A DNA stretch of 43,782 bases from Lachnospiraceae bacterium (lineage in GTDB: Bacteria > Bacillota_A > Clostridia > Lachnospirales > Lachnospiraceae): contig JAQUUB010000032.1 of assembly GCA_028694115.1 (NCBI GenBank), positions 1-43,782 of the forward strand, in the 5' to 3' direction. A program made the position numbers and the translations under genes. Below are positions 24,461-33,804 of the stretch, in pieces. A model generated the notes under the pieces. The model was not told where the DNA came from, searched no databases, and saw only the letters and a list, made by a program, of their open reading frames with translations. Each line of letters begins with the position of its first letter. Positions within the stretch are counted from its first letter, which is position 1.

Positions 24461-25297
24461 TCACTCCTCAAAAGAAACCAATAACTCACCACTCCCGCCA
24501 TACTTTTTCAGTAACTCTTCCATTTGCTTTTTTACTTCCATATACCTTTTCTCCGGAATTGGTATCCGTGCCATGTTATCCATTTTAATTTCAAATCTCA
24601 TGACCTCTGTAACGTGATAAATATTGATTAAAAAGCAACGATGAATGCGTAAGAACTCCGTTGGAAGAATCTGTTCCATCTGGGAAATACTATGCTTTAC
24701 TTCAAAAGCACCACCTGTATAATAAATAATACTGTTAGCTTTTGCCGATTCTATATAGATAATATTATTCTGTTCCAAAAAGAACTCGCGATTGTTTGTA
24801 TCACAGAACACCAGTCTCTGCTGCCTCCTGCTCACCATCTTTTCCATAAAGCGGTATGCATGTCTTCCTACCTGAAATGGAAACGCCTCTTCTGGTAATA
24901 CGAACTCCCATGGGTTAGAACCATGAATATGGATAATACTCGCCACATCCTCGGTTCTCTGCCAGCAAAATGTATACCTCTGTTCCACATCAAGAACCAG
25001 ACCTGTCTCTGCCCTTGTATGTGCCCGCAATTTTCCTGCAACAATGCACATCGAATCATTATAACCAACTATCTGAAAGTTCATTTCAGAAACGGATACC
25101 GGAACCTCCTGTTCTGGTGTGAGAAATTCCTTCACCTTCTCTTTTCCATGTATAAATTGTGTTTCAAGTGGGCCAATCCATAGAATATCATCTGTCATAT
25201 ATGACAGTACGTAGTCAAGATTTCGTTTGTAATGCTCACGCATGACTTTTGCCGTTAGTTCCGGCATTTCTTTCTGCCATTCTTCTCTTTTTATCAT
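24461..25297 (-). CDS. LytTR regulator with N-terminal NTF2-like domain
   Basis: A 278-residue protein with two parts. Residues about 10-130 look like a SnoaL/NTF2-like sensor fold (ELTAKVMREHYKRNLDYVL, then GKEKVKEFL, a long beta region and WEFVLP). Residues about 165-262 are a LytTR DNA-binding domain (the strand IIYIESAKANSIIYYT, the FLRIHRCFLINIYHV motif, then IPIPEKRY). The usual LytTR proteins have a response-regulator receiver domain; here the sensor is replaced by an NTF2-like domain that may bind a small molecule. The ATG at 25297 lacks a clear ribosome site; an internal ATG nine codons later is an alternative. The gene stands alone between two damaged stretches. It might regulate the polysaccharide locus or the cassette. 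Confidence 0.85.
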   Translation of the reverse strand: MIKREEWQKEMPELTAKVMREHYKRNLDYVLSYMTDDILWIGPLETQFIHGKEKVKEFLTPEQEVPVSVSEMNFQIVGYNDSMCIVAGKLRAHTRAETGLVLDVEQRYTFCWQRTEDVASIIHIHGSNPWEFVLPEEAFPFQVGRHAYRFMEKMVSRRQQRLVFCDTNNREFFLEQNNIIYIESAKANSIIYYTGGAFEVKHSISQMEQILPTEFLRIHRCFLINIYHVTEVMRFEIKMDNMARIPIPEKRYMEVKKQMEELLKKYGGSGELLVSFEE

Positions 25298-25345
25298 ATT
25301 AAATGTAGCTTATGTAAATTATATAAACTGTCTCTCCTCTTTCGC

Positions 25346-25477
25346 TTAATCCACTAAGAATTCTTCCGTCAGCATTTTTGTGAATAAAATTGCTTTGAAT
25401 GCATTGGATTTTACTAATGCAGTGACAGGATATGATTCCTGTTTTACAATCGCCTCAACGGCTACACTGCCATATTT
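25346..25477 (-). pseudogene. protein remnant, 43 codons, unidentified
   Basis: On the minus strand an open stretch closed by a stop at each end reads like a real C-terminal fragment: EAIVKQESYPVTALVKSNAF, then KAILFTKMLTEEFLVD and TAA. There is no start codon or ribosome site, and an in-frame TAG lies directly upstream. It lies between the LytTR gene and the polysaccharide locus. I do not recognise the parent protein. It may mark deletion of an earlier gene. Confidence 0.35.
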
Positions 25478-25495
25478 CTATCTCACCTAAGATGA

Positions 25496-26692
25496 TTAAA
25501 CCAATTCCCCAAACGTATCTGGTCTATTCGGGTTAAAAATCTCATTACAAGTCATAACTGTTACCAGATTCTCCGTATCTGATAAATTGATAATATTATG
25601 TGTCCATCCTGGAATCATATGAATAGCTTCTATCCTATCCCCAGATACTTCAAACTCAACCTTTTCACCTGTGTTAATGTTTCTCTCCTGAATCAAACCA
25701 TGCCCTGCCACTACAATAAATAATTCCCATTTAGAATTATGCCAATGCTGACCTTTGGTAATACCTGGTCTACTGATGTTGATTGAAACCTGCCCACAAT
25801 CTTCTGTATGCACTAACTCAGTAAATGAACCTCTATCATCTACATTCATCTTTAATGCATACTTGAATTTATCCGTTGGAAGATATGAAAGATATAGGCT
25901 GTACAATTTCTTTGCAAAAGAACCTTCTGGCATCTTTGGCATCATTAACGTAATTGGCTGTTCTTTAAATTGCTGAAGTAAATCAACAATTTCTCCCAGC
26001 GTTTCTTTATAAATTACTGGAATATAACAGTATCTCCCAGACGGTGTGTCCACTGCATCAACACCGTCAAATTCACAATGTCTTTCTTTTCCCTCTAAAA
26101 GGTCAAACATTCCCTCTACAAGATCATCAATATATAGCAGTTCTAGTTCAGTGGAACAATCATTCACTGTGAACTCTTCATCATTTGCAACTGCCCAACA
26201 AAATGTAGATACTGCAGAATTATATTTTGGTCTTGAGTGTCCCATTAGATTTGGGAACCGATACACCGCAACCTTTGCACCGGTTTCTTTTGCATAATCA
26301 AAAAACAACTCTTCTCCAGCTTTTTTTGAACGTCCATATTCAGAATTACCAAAGCGCCCTGCCAAAGTTGCCTGAACAGAGGATGAAAGCATAATAGTTG
26401 CCTTATTATTATTTTTTTTGAGAAGGTTTAAAAGATCAGAAGCAAATCCAAAATTACCCTTCATAAAGTCCTCTGGATTCTCTGGACGATTAACCCCTGC
26501 AAGATTAAATATAAAATCGGCATTCTTACAGTATTCCCCTAATTCTTCCGCAGAAGAATTTAAATCATATTCATATATCTCGCCAATAGACAGTTCTGGT
26601 CTAGTACTGTTTTTCCCTTCTTTAATATTCTTTAGGTTGTTCACCAACGCAGTCCCGACCATTCCTTTTGCACCTGTTACTAAAATGTTCAT
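25496..26692 (-). CDS. fnlB: UDP-sugar reductase with C-terminal cupin, FnlB/CapF-type
   Basis: A 398-residue two-domain protein. The N-terminal Rossmann domain (1-~250; NAD loop GAKGMVG at 7-13) is the SDR reductase of the capsule pathway. The C-terminal cupin (about 270-398) holds the metal-binding pattern GQHWHNSKWE and later PGWTHNI. This is the architecture of Staphylococcus CapF. The enzyme acts on the 4-keto-L-sugar made by FnlA and, with the neighbouring epimerase, gives UDP-N-acetyl-L-fucosamine. Order on the strand is fnlA, fnlC, fnlB with short gaps of 22 and 16 bases. AGGGGCAGG upstream supports the ATG at 26692. It is the last gene of the polysaccharide locus. Confidence 0.92.
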   Translation of the reverse strand: MNILVTGAKGMVGTALVNNLKNIKEGKNSTRPELSIGEIYEYDLNSSAEELGEYCKNADFIFNLAGVNRPENPEDFMKGNFGFASDLLNLLKKNNNKATIMLSSSVQATLAGRFGNSEYGRSKKAGEELFFDYAKETGAKVAVYRFPNLMGHSRPKYNSAVSTFCWAVANDEEFTVNDCSTELELLYIDDLVEGMFDLLEGKERHCEFDGVDAVDTPSGRYCYIPVIYKETLGEIVDLLQQFKEQPITLMMPKMPEGSFAKKLYSLYLSYLPTDKFKYALKMNVDDRGSFTELVHTEDCGQVSINISRPGITKGQHWHNSKWELFIVVAGHGLIQERNINTGEKVEFEVSGDRIEAIHMIPGWTHNIINLSDTENLVTVMTCNEIFNPNRPDTFGELV

Positions 26693-26708
26693 TTAAGCCT
26701 GCCCCTTC

Positions 26709-27878
26709 CTATAAATCTTTTCTCCATACCATCTTATTTACAACATTTATATATCCCTGAATGATTCGAACTACTTTCATAGATACTGTTTCGTCAGTAT
26801 AATCTGGACAAGGTTTACCAAGAATACCTTTTTGTTTCATATCAATAGCCATTCCTGTAGCCTGGAGTAATTCATTGGTACTAATACCAGCTAAAATAAA
26901 ATTACCAGATTCCAAGGCTTCTGGACGTTCTGTTGATGTCCTAATACACACTGCTGCAATCGGATGACCAATTGAAAGGTAAAAAGATGATTCTTCTGGT
27001 AATGTTCCTGAATCCGATACAATTGCAAGTGCATTCATCTGCAGATTATTGTAATCATTAAAACCCAAAGGCTCACTTAATCTTACCCTCGGATCTAATT
27101 TAAAACCAGATTCTTTCAACTTCTTGCGACTTCTAGGATGACAGGAATATAGGATAGGCATGTCATATTTTTGTGCTAACTCATTAATCGCTGTAAAAAG
27201 ACTTGTGAAATTCTTCTCAGTATCAATATTCTCTTCTCGGTGAGCAGAAAGAAGAATGTACTTATTTTTTTCCAGACCTAATCTAGTAAGTACATCGGAA
27301 GCTTCAATTTTATCCAAATTACCATGAAGAACTTCTGCCATAGGAGATCCAGTAACATATGTTCTTTCCTTTGGCATCCCCATCTCATGTAAATACTTTC
27401 TTGCTGGCTCTGAATACGGTAAATTAACATCGGAAATTACATCTACGATTCGGCGATTTGTTTCTTCTGGAAGACATTCATCCTTACAACGATTTCCAGC
27501 CTCCATATGGAAAATTGGTATGTGAAGTCGTTTAGCTGCTATTGCTGAGAGACAGCTATTGGTATCTCCAAGAATAAGTAATGCATCAGGATTAATATCT
27601 GCCAGCAATTCATAGGAACGTGCAATTACATTTCCACATGTTTGACCAAGATTGTCACCAACTACATTTAAATATACATCAGGTCTCCCTAGTTCAAAAT
27701 CTGACCAAAAAATATCATTCAGGTTTGCATCGTAGTTCTGCCCTGTATGTGCAACACAGCAATCAAAGTATTCTCGACAACGCTTTATCGTAGCAGCAAG
27801 ACGAATAATCTCTGGACGAGTTCCCACTATGATACAAAGTTTGATACTTCCATCGTTCTTCCATTTAAAATCATACAT
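26709..27878 (-). CDS. fnlC: UDP-N-acetylglucosamine 2-epimerase family, FnlC-type
   Basis: A 389-residue protein of the WecB/non-hydrolysing UDP-GlcNAc 2-epimerase fold. Seen motifs: GTRPEIIRL near residue 19, GDTNSCLSA, PIFHMEAGNRC, LSAHREENID and SDSGTLPEESSF, which mark the substrate- and ligand-binding sites of the family. Sandwiched between fnlA and fnlB, it most likely catalyses the C-2 epimerisation that forms UDP-L-FucNAc. A UDP-ManNAc-forming WecB role is the alternative, but the two partner genes favour the fucosamine route. The ribosome site GGAGGAAG precedes the ATG at 27878. Confidence 0.9.
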   Translation of the reverse strand: MYDFKWKNDGSIKLCIIVGTRPEIIRLAATIKRCREYFDCCVAHTGQNYDANLNDIFWSDFELGRPDVYLNVVGDNLGQTCGNVIARSYELLADINPDALLILGDTNSCLSAIAAKRLHIPIFHMEAGNRCKDECLPEETNRRIVDVISDVNLPYSEPARKYLHEMGMPKERTYVTGSPMAEVLHGNLDKIEASDVLTRLGLEKNKYILLSAHREENIDTEKNFTSLFTAINELAQKYDMPILYSCHPRSRKKLKESGFKLDPRVRLSEPLGFNDYNNLQMNALAIVSDSGTLPEESSFYLSIGHPIAAVCIRTSTERPEALESGNFILAGISTNELLQATGMAIDMKQKGILGKPCPDYTDETVSMKVVRIIQGYINVVNKMVWRKDL

Positions 27879-27900
27879 AGTTTATTCTTCCTCCAAAGTC

Positions 27901-28947
27901 TTACTTTTTCCAATTCTCCAACATTTCTTTCACATAGTCTGTCGTCATGATTTTATCCACTGTTCCCTGTACATCTAATCTCTGTGTGTTATGAGACGTA
28001 TATGCCTCATTTGCCATTGTATGAACTTGTCCATCTACAAAGAATTTATCATAATTCAAGTCTCTTCCATCTGGCAGTACACGATAATAATTCCCCATAT
28101 CTACACTGCGGACACATTCCTCATTCGTCATAAGTGTTTCATAAAGCTTTTCCCCATGACGTGTTCCAATAATTTTTGTTCCGGTATCACCGAACAGCTG
28201 CTGGACCGCCTTTGCCAAATCACCAATTGTACTTGCATCCGACTTCTGTACAAACAGATCTCCCGGTTCGCCATGTTCAAAAGCAAACATAACAAGTGCT
28301 ACCGCCTCATCTAAGTTCATTAAGAAACGGGTCATATCTGGATCTGTAATCGTAATCTCATTTCCTGCTTTGATTTGATCAATAAAAAGTGGAATAACAG
28401 ATCCCCGGCTGCACATAACATTTCCGTAGCGAGTACAACAAATCGTTGTCTTTCCAGCGGCTACACGGGCATTCGCACCAATGACTTTTTCCATCATTGC
28501 TTTAGAAATTCCCATCGCATTAATCGGATAAGCTGCTTTATCTGTTGATAAGCATACTACACGCTCTACACCGGCTGCAACTGCTGCATGAAGAACATTA
28601 TCTGTTCCTTCTACGTTTGTGCGAACGGCTTCCATCGGAAAGAATTCACATGAAGGAACCTGCTTTAATGCTGCTGCATGAAAGACATAGTCTACACCTT
28701 GAATTGCATCTTCAACAGATCGCATATTACGGACATCTCCTATGTAAAACTTGACTTTATTTGCTAAATTCGGATGTTTCGCTTGAAGTTCATGTCTCAT
28801 ATCATCTTGCTTTTTTTCATCTCTTGAAAAAATACGTATTTCTTTTAATTTTGAATCCAAAAAATGTTTTAACACAGTAGAACCAAATGAACCCGTTCCA
28901 CCAGTTATCATAAGTACTTTACCATCAAATATTGTTGTATCTCTCAT
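27901..28947 (-). CDS. fnlA: UDP-GlcNAc 4,6-dehydratase/5-epimerase, FnlA/CapE-type
   Basis: A 348-residue SDR enzyme of the polysaccharide_synt_2 family. GGTGSFG (16-22) binds NADP. The active-site segment LSTDKAAYPINAMGISKAMM has Met145 and Lys149 (MxxxK) in place of the common YxxxK, as in CapE/FlaA1-type enzymes. It starts the fucosamine branch by converting UDP-GlcNAc to a 4-keto-6-deoxy sugar with inverted C-5. AAGGAGAATG precedes the ATG. A gap of about 80 bases separates it from the O-acylation pair, so a second promoter is possible here, although no convincing one is visible. Confidence 0.93.
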   Translation of the reverse strand: MRDTTIFDGKVLMITGGTGSFGSTVLKHFLDSKLKEIRIFSRDEKKQDDMRHELQAKHPNLANKVKFYIGDVRNMRSVEDAIQGVDYVFHAAALKQVPSCEFFPMEAVRTNVEGTDNVLHAAVAAGVERVVCLSTDKAAYPINAMGISKAMMEKVIGANARVAAGKTTICCTRYGNVMCSRGSVIPLFIDQIKAGNEITITDPDMTRFLMNLDEAVALVMFAFEHGEPGDLFVQKSDASTIGDLAKAVQQLFGDTGTKIIGTRHGEKLYETLMTNEECVRSVDMGNYYRVLPDGRDLNYDKFFVDGQVHTMANEAYTSHNTQRLDVQGTVDKIMTTDYVKEMLENWKK

Positions 28948-29029
28948 TCTTTCATTCTCCTTTTAATTGATCTGATAATATTTTTGAGCATTATCTTTTG
29001 TTTATGCAAAATTATTTCAATAAGGAAAT

Positions 29030-29956
29030 TCACTTTTCCATCTTATTATTAAATTTTTCAATCAATAATTGTGTATATCTATTTCTCCCATTATCATTCA
29101 AATGATATACAGTATCAAAGAATTGTGAACTATCGTATTTTGTTTCTCCTGGTTCAAATAACAAATCTACATTGGCATTTTCCAGTGATTTATATACTTC
29201 ATTGATCGTAACTTTGTTTACCTCATATGCACTATCTAAATAAGGTGGAAATAAAACGTATACTTGAATTCCATTATTCTTTATTTCATTAATATACGAT
29301 TGTAACTTTTTCATTGATTCATCATTAATACCCTTAAGTGTAGAATAGCTTGACGATATCTCTGAAGGATGATTGTTCATGGTATAATCGCCCCACTTAT
29401 TGCTTCCATTTCTGCTATAAGCTTCAGTTGTTTTTCCATATAATTTTAAAGAAATTATCTGCTTGCATATATTAGACCATTGATTCCATCCAGTGTATAA
29501 TAAATTGGGAACTGCATCAGTGGAGGAAAACGCATATTTACATAATTGATCATTATAATAAACTGCAAATTCTGTATTTTGGCTATCCGTTTTAATCCAT
29601 TCCGTGCAATAATAATCATATTCTGGTGTAATAAATAATAAATCTCCCTCTTTTAAAAAGGGAATAACCGTTGATAAGTAAGTATCCATACTTATCGATG
29701 CGTGCAATCCCATATTAACACTTTGAATTCCAGTACTTTGTTCAAATTTTTCTGCTGAGATGCCAAAGTGCGTTGCTGACCCCCCAACAAATACAGCTTT
29801 TTTTTCTTCAAGTTCGGACAACCGTTCCAGTTTATCCTTATAACTCATCATATGTGTTTCCTTTGAAAACAAATTTCCATAACACGTATATCCACCAACT
29901 GATAATAATACAGCAATTAAAAATCCACTTGCTAATTTAATTCCCAATTTCCTCAT
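29030..29956 (-). CDS. SGNH-type / DltD-like acyltransferase partner protein
   Basis: A 308-residue membrane-anchored extracytoplasmic protein. One N-terminal membrane segment (about 8-27) is followed by a domain with a GGSATHFG nucleophile motif (Ser60) and a late YHLNDNG motif with acid/base candidates Asp281 and His285, as in DltD, AlgJ or AlgX-like proteins that move acyl groups on the outer face. I chose the ATG at 29956 with GAGGAA upstream; the frame extends farther but overlaps the MBOAT gene. Its start lies about ten bases after the MBOAT stop, which supports an acylation pair acting on the exported polysaccharide. Confidence 0.75.
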   Translation of the reverse strand: MRKLGIKLASGFLIAVLLSVGGYTCYGNLFSKETHMMSYKDKLERLSELEEKKAVFVGGSATHFGISAEKFEQSTGIQSVNMGLHASISMDTYLSTVIPFLKEGDLLFITPEYDYYCTEWIKTDSQNTEFAVYYNDQLCKYAFSSTDAVPNLLYTGWNQWSNICKQIISLKLYGKTTEAYSRNGSNKWGDYTMNNHPSEISSSYSTLKGINDESMKKLQSYINEIKNNGIQVYVLFPPYLDSAYEVNKVTINEVYKSLENANVDLLFEPGETKYDSSQFFDTVYHLNDNGRNRYTQLLIEKFNNKMEK

Positions 29957-29966
29957 GATTTTTTCC

Positions 29967-31394
29967 TCAAAAATTAACATAAATAAAATTTCCACTTGTT
30001 GTCCAGGCACCAAAAACAAGCAATAGTAACATTATAGAAATATACACTATTAATCGAGCGTACCAAGACCACTTTTCCATTTCAAATTCCAAACTATTAC
30101 TTTTTTTATATTGGTAAGTATCTATTAAAGTAACTGACATTATCCCCAAAAAAACTAATAATAGATTATATAATGAACTTCCATTTATAGGAAAATAATA
30201 CGTCAGTTTATGTTCAAATTTAGCTATGCTAAAAATTTCATTCCAACAACTACCAAACGCTTTTCCGGCAATAACTGCATCACTTAATGAACTTGCTTTA
30301 AAAAAAGCCCAAGAAAAACTAATTAGTATAAAAGTATAAATTCTTCCAACAACAGCATGCCATCCTGTCTTTTTTATAGAATTTTTATGAAGGACTTTTT
30401 CTACACATAAATATATGCCATTTAATCCCCCCCAAATTATAAAAGTCCAGTTTGCGCCATGCCATAATCCACTCAATAAAAATGTAACAAGTAGATTAAA
30501 ATATTGTCTTCCTTTTGAGCAACGATTTCCTCCGAGAGAAATATATACATAATCTCTAAACCAAGAAGATAAAGAAATATGCCATCTACGCCAAAAATCC
30601 GTTACAGAGACGCTCAAATATGGCTCCTTAAAATTCCGAATAATACTTAAATTTAAGCAATTAGCACTTCCTAATGCCATAAGACTGTATCCACAAAAAT
30701 CTGCATAAAGTTGAATTCCAAACAATACGGTTGCAAATACTATCATGATAGAACTATAATTATTCAAGTTCAGATATATAGGATTTACAATAACAGCAAT
30801 CGATTCAGCCACAAACACTTTCAAAAAACAACCAAATAATAACTGACGAATTCCAATTTGAACTCTACTGACTGAAGCATTTCCTATTGAATCAACTTTG
30901 TTTAATTGTGAAAGCAAATCTTCACCACGACCTATTGGTCCTCCATAATAGGCAAACATACTTGCAAATATTGCATATATCAATATATTTTTCTCTGCTT
31001 TAATTTTCCCTCTATATACATCTATAATATAACCTACCACCTGAAATGTATAAAAAGACAAACCTATAGGGAAAAACGACACTTGTTCTACATAGGGAAT
31101 ACCAACAATACTTAAAACAAATGGTATATACTTAAATGAAAATAGTGGTATAAAAAGTATTAACAGAAAAAGCATCAGCATCTTTTTACTGCGTTTTTTT
31201 TCAATCAGATATCCAAATAGAAATGACACAAGTGTAACACTGATTATTAAAATTAAACTCAGCAACGAATTGAAGGAATAGAATAAAATATTCATTGCTA
31301 ATAAAATAGGGACTTTATATTTATTTTTGCACTTTCGTAAAAGTACAAAACAAATAAATAAAAAAACAAAATACCAAAGTGAATTAAATGTCAT
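29967..31394 (-). CDS. MBOAT-family O-acyltransferase
   Basis: A 475-residue polytopic membrane protein, with many hydrophobic segments from the N-terminus on. The MBOAT region FWRRWHISLSSWFRDYVYIS and the catalytic histidine in SGLWHGANWTFIIWGG are clear. The length and the order of motifs match AlgI/DltB-type O-acyltransferases, which carry an acyl group across the membrane. With the SGNH protein immediately downstream it would O-acetylate, or otherwise acylate, the surface polymer. The start is two bases from the preceding gene's stop, in a compact series. Confidence 0.92.
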   Translation of the reverse strand: MTFNSLWYFVFLFICFVLLRKCKNKYKVPILLAMNILFYSFNSLLSLILIISVTLVSFLFGYLIEKKRSKKMLMLFLLILFIPLFSFKYIPFVLSIVGIPYVEQVSFFPIGLSFYTFQVVGYIIDVYRGKIKAEKNILIYAIFASMFAYYGGPIGRGEDLLSQLNKVDSIGNASVSRVQIGIRQLLFGCFLKVFVAESIAVIVNPIYLNLNNYSSIMIVFATVLFGIQLYADFCGYSLMALGSANCLNLSIIRNFKEPYLSVSVTDFWRRWHISLSSWFRDYVYISLGGNRCSKGRQYFNLLVTFLLSGLWHGANWTFIIWGGLNGIYLCVEKVLHKNSIKKTGWHAVVGRIYTFILISFSWAFFKASSLSDAVIAGKAFGSCWNEIFSIAKFEHKLTYYFPINGSSLYNLLLVFLGIMSVTLIDTYQYKKSNSLEFEMEKWSWYARLIVYISIMLLLLVFGAWTTSGNFIYVNF

Positions 31395-31396
31395 TT

Positions 31397-32551
31397 TTAC
31401 TTCCTCATAAGTTGAATTTTTTCAATGATTTTTCTCAAATAGATAGCTGGTCTAAGATAATAGAACTCTGCAATTTTCGCAGCACTTCCAAGCCCAAATT
31501 TATTAATGATTTTGTTAAAAATATTTCTAATTAGCACATTAGGTGCAAATCCATTTATTAATATTCTGCTATTACATTTGATTGCTTCTGAACTATTTTT
31601 TGCTTCTACAAACACTATCCTATCAACCGTTTTCTCAATCAAATTGGCCCCTTTTTGCGTATTTATAAGAACTGTATTTGCGCCCATTTTGGGAGTTGTA
31701 ACTTTGTTAATTAGCTCAAATCCATGATAGTCGCCAAGAGTGATATCGGCACATCTTATCTCTCCTTTAAATTTGCAAGAATAACAACTATTTTTAAGTG
31801 CAATTCTGCTTCCATATATCTTTCCTAAATGTGTATTATAAAATGGCACATCAACGGACTGTCCATTTTCAAACAATGCATGCATATATATAGGAAAACA
31901 TGCTTCGTGTTTTTTCCTCATACTGTACGAAAGAATTTCAGAATCATTCATCTGTTGCAAACTATCTATCTGTTGTTGCAAAACTTTTGTATATTGGACA
32001 CCATTGCAAATAACCTCTACGTATGTCAATAAATCATTATTGGCAAAATAGTTTTTTATTGCAGCACATTGACAAGGTGTTCCTGAGAATAGTATTTTTC
32101 TATTCATCCTAAGTGTATTCTTTATCTGAATATATACTTCCTCCAAACTGCTCTCAACATACTTTGAACCCATCATTGCTTTTACATCACTGAAATTATC
32201 TGTCAAAATATGTTTTACACGTTTGTAATCATGCGAAAAAATTGCTCCTACAACAACACCTTCATTTTCTATAAAATATCTTGCTAATTCGTAAAAAACA
32301 CCGCCAGAGGATGCAATATTCAAAACTTCTTTATTCCTACTCCATCCGCATCCAATTTGCTTAATTTTGTTGTCCATACTTTTTGTTGAAACAGATGGAC
32401 AAACTTTTTTACATCTCAGACATTCAATGCATTGATCACTCTTAATTATTCGTTTTTCCATACCATCTAAGCTAACTTTTTCAATCGCATTTTGTGAACA
32501 GACACTATAACAAGCATCACATCCATAGCAGTTATTTGAAACTGTTTTCAT
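31397..32551 (-). CDS. Coenzyme F420 hydrogenase beta-subunit-like Fe-S protein
   Basis: A 384-residue protein. The N-terminal ferredoxin part binds two 4Fe-4S clusters: Cys8, 11, 14 and 18, then Cys41, 44, 47 and 51 in the classic CxxCxxCxxxC order. The rest is the FrhB/FdhB-like C-terminal domain (GVVVGAIF, SGTPCQCAAI, and ADITLGDYHG motifs). Such proteins are common in polysaccharide loci of anaerobes, often next to a polysaccharide pyruvyl transferase, as here. The role is unknown; a redox step on a sugar or pyruvyl group is inferred. Its ATG overlaps the flippase stop (ATGA). Confidence 0.88.
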   Translation of the reverse strand: MKTVSNNCYGCDACYSVCSQNAIEKVSLDGMEKRIIKSDQCIECLRCKKVCPSVSTKSMDNKIKQIGCGWSRNKEVLNIASSGGVFYELARYFIENEGVVVGAIFSHDYKRVKHILTDNFSDVKAMMGSKYVESSLEEVYIQIKNTLRMNRKILFSGTPCQCAAIKNYFANNDLLTYVEVICNGVQYTKVLQQQIDSLQQMNDSEILSYSMRKKHEACFPIYMHALFENGQSVDVPFYNTHLGKIYGSRIALKNSCYSCKFKGEIRCADITLGDYHGFELINKVTTPKMGANTVLINTQKGANLIEKTVDRIVFVEAKNSSEAIKCNSRILINGFAPNVLIRNIFNKIINKFGLGSAAKIAEFYYLRPAIYLRKIIEKIQLMRK

Positions 32552-33804
32552 CGTTTGACCATCTTTCTCACCATTTTTATATCATCTGCATTTATTAATA
32601 AAATATCTTTTATTGGTGTACCAGAGCTTTTACAAAATTGATAACAAGCATAAATTCCACATACAATCTGAGAAACTGTCGTCGCAATTGCAGCTCCGAT
32701 TGAATGCCATGATGTTATTAACATTGCATTTACAATAATATTGCTAAAAACGCCTAATGCAAGATTTTTTAAGTGAATCGAATACTTACCTAATGAAAGA
32801 TAATAAGGATTTACTATATTGAATACTCCCATAAAAGGAACACCTATAATCAGTATCACAAGATTTAAATATGAATCAGCAAACTCCTGTCCATATAAAA
32901 TATTTATTGCAAGACGTCCAAATATAAGAACACATATATCTATTAATACCAATGAATAATTTGAAACCTTCAAAGACATAACAAATGATTTTACAGCATT
33001 TTTCTCAGTTGCACTTGAATAAAGAACCTCTTTAAAAGCTTCAGGTATTATCCACAATTGACTTGCAACACTTACTGCAACTGCATATATTCCTATATCC
33101 GAATTTGATATGTGAAAAATACCAAGCATAATTACGTCAACCTTGTAATTTAACTTCAATAATAGAGCCGTCACCATTGGTACAAACCCCAGCTTAATTA
33201 GTTTCACAAGAAAAACAGGCTCAATACCAAATATGTTTGGTTTTACTTTTAAACGTATTAAAATCAAAGTGCAAAATAGTATATTTTTGACTATATATAC
33301 AAGAACTGGAACAAGTAACATTTGTTTTATCCCAATCACAAAAACAATTACACTCATCAGAGCATTTAATATTGAAATAATAAAATCAATTTTACTTCTG
33401 TATATGGGAAATTCAACCATACCAATCATTGTAATTTGCGCTGTAAAACAAGATACAATAGACATTGATCCGTAATACAATACTGCATTTTCTCGTGTTG
33501 CGATAAATGCAATCAGCACAATTACTATATAAACTAGTGATAGAAAAAAAATAATATTCACGAATTTTTCACGTGCATGTTCAACTTTTTCTTTTATCAT
33601 TTGAGGATACAAATGATAAATACCAAAATTCATGACCACAGATGCTACTAATGCAACACTTTCCAAACTGGCAAGTTCACCTTTAAGTGAAGCTCCTAAA
33701 TATCTTGTAAACAACGCTCCACTAATTATTGACATTGCTAACGAAGCTACTTTTACAAATAAATTAAATAGGTACTTATTTGATAATACTTTTTTAATCT
33801 CCAT
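32548..33804 (-). CDS. polysaccharide flippase, Wzx-type
   Basis: About 418 residues with 12-14 hydrophobic segments spread over the length, in the MATE/MviN-like style of the Wzx oligosaccharide transporters (RYLGASLKGELASLESVALV near the N-terminus is typical of the family). It would carry undecaprenyl-linked repeat units outward. The ATG at 33804 was chosen because GGGAGAG precedes it and it lies within the end of the pyruvyl transferase gene. A start at 33825 is less likely. Confidence 0.9.
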   Translation of the reverse strand: MEIKKVLSNKYLFNLFVKVASLAMSIISGALFTRYLGASLKGELASLESVALVASVVMNFGIYHLYPQMIKEKVEHAREKFVNIIFFLSLVYIVIVLIAFIATRENAVLYYGSMSIVSCFTAQITMIGMVEFPIYRSKIDFIISILNALMSVIVFVIGIKQMLLVPVLVYIVKNILFCTLILIRLKVKPNIFGIEPVFLVKLIKLGFVPMVTALLLKLNYKVDVIMLGIFHISNSDIGIYAVAVSVASQLWIIPEAFKEVLYSSATEKNAVKSFVMSLKVSNYSLVLIDICVLIFGRLAINILYGQEFADSYLNLVILIIGVPFMGVFNIVNPYYLSLGKYSIHLKNLALGVFSNIIVNAMLITSWHSIGAAIATTVSQIVCGIYACYQFCKSSGTPIKDILLINADDIKMVRKMVKR

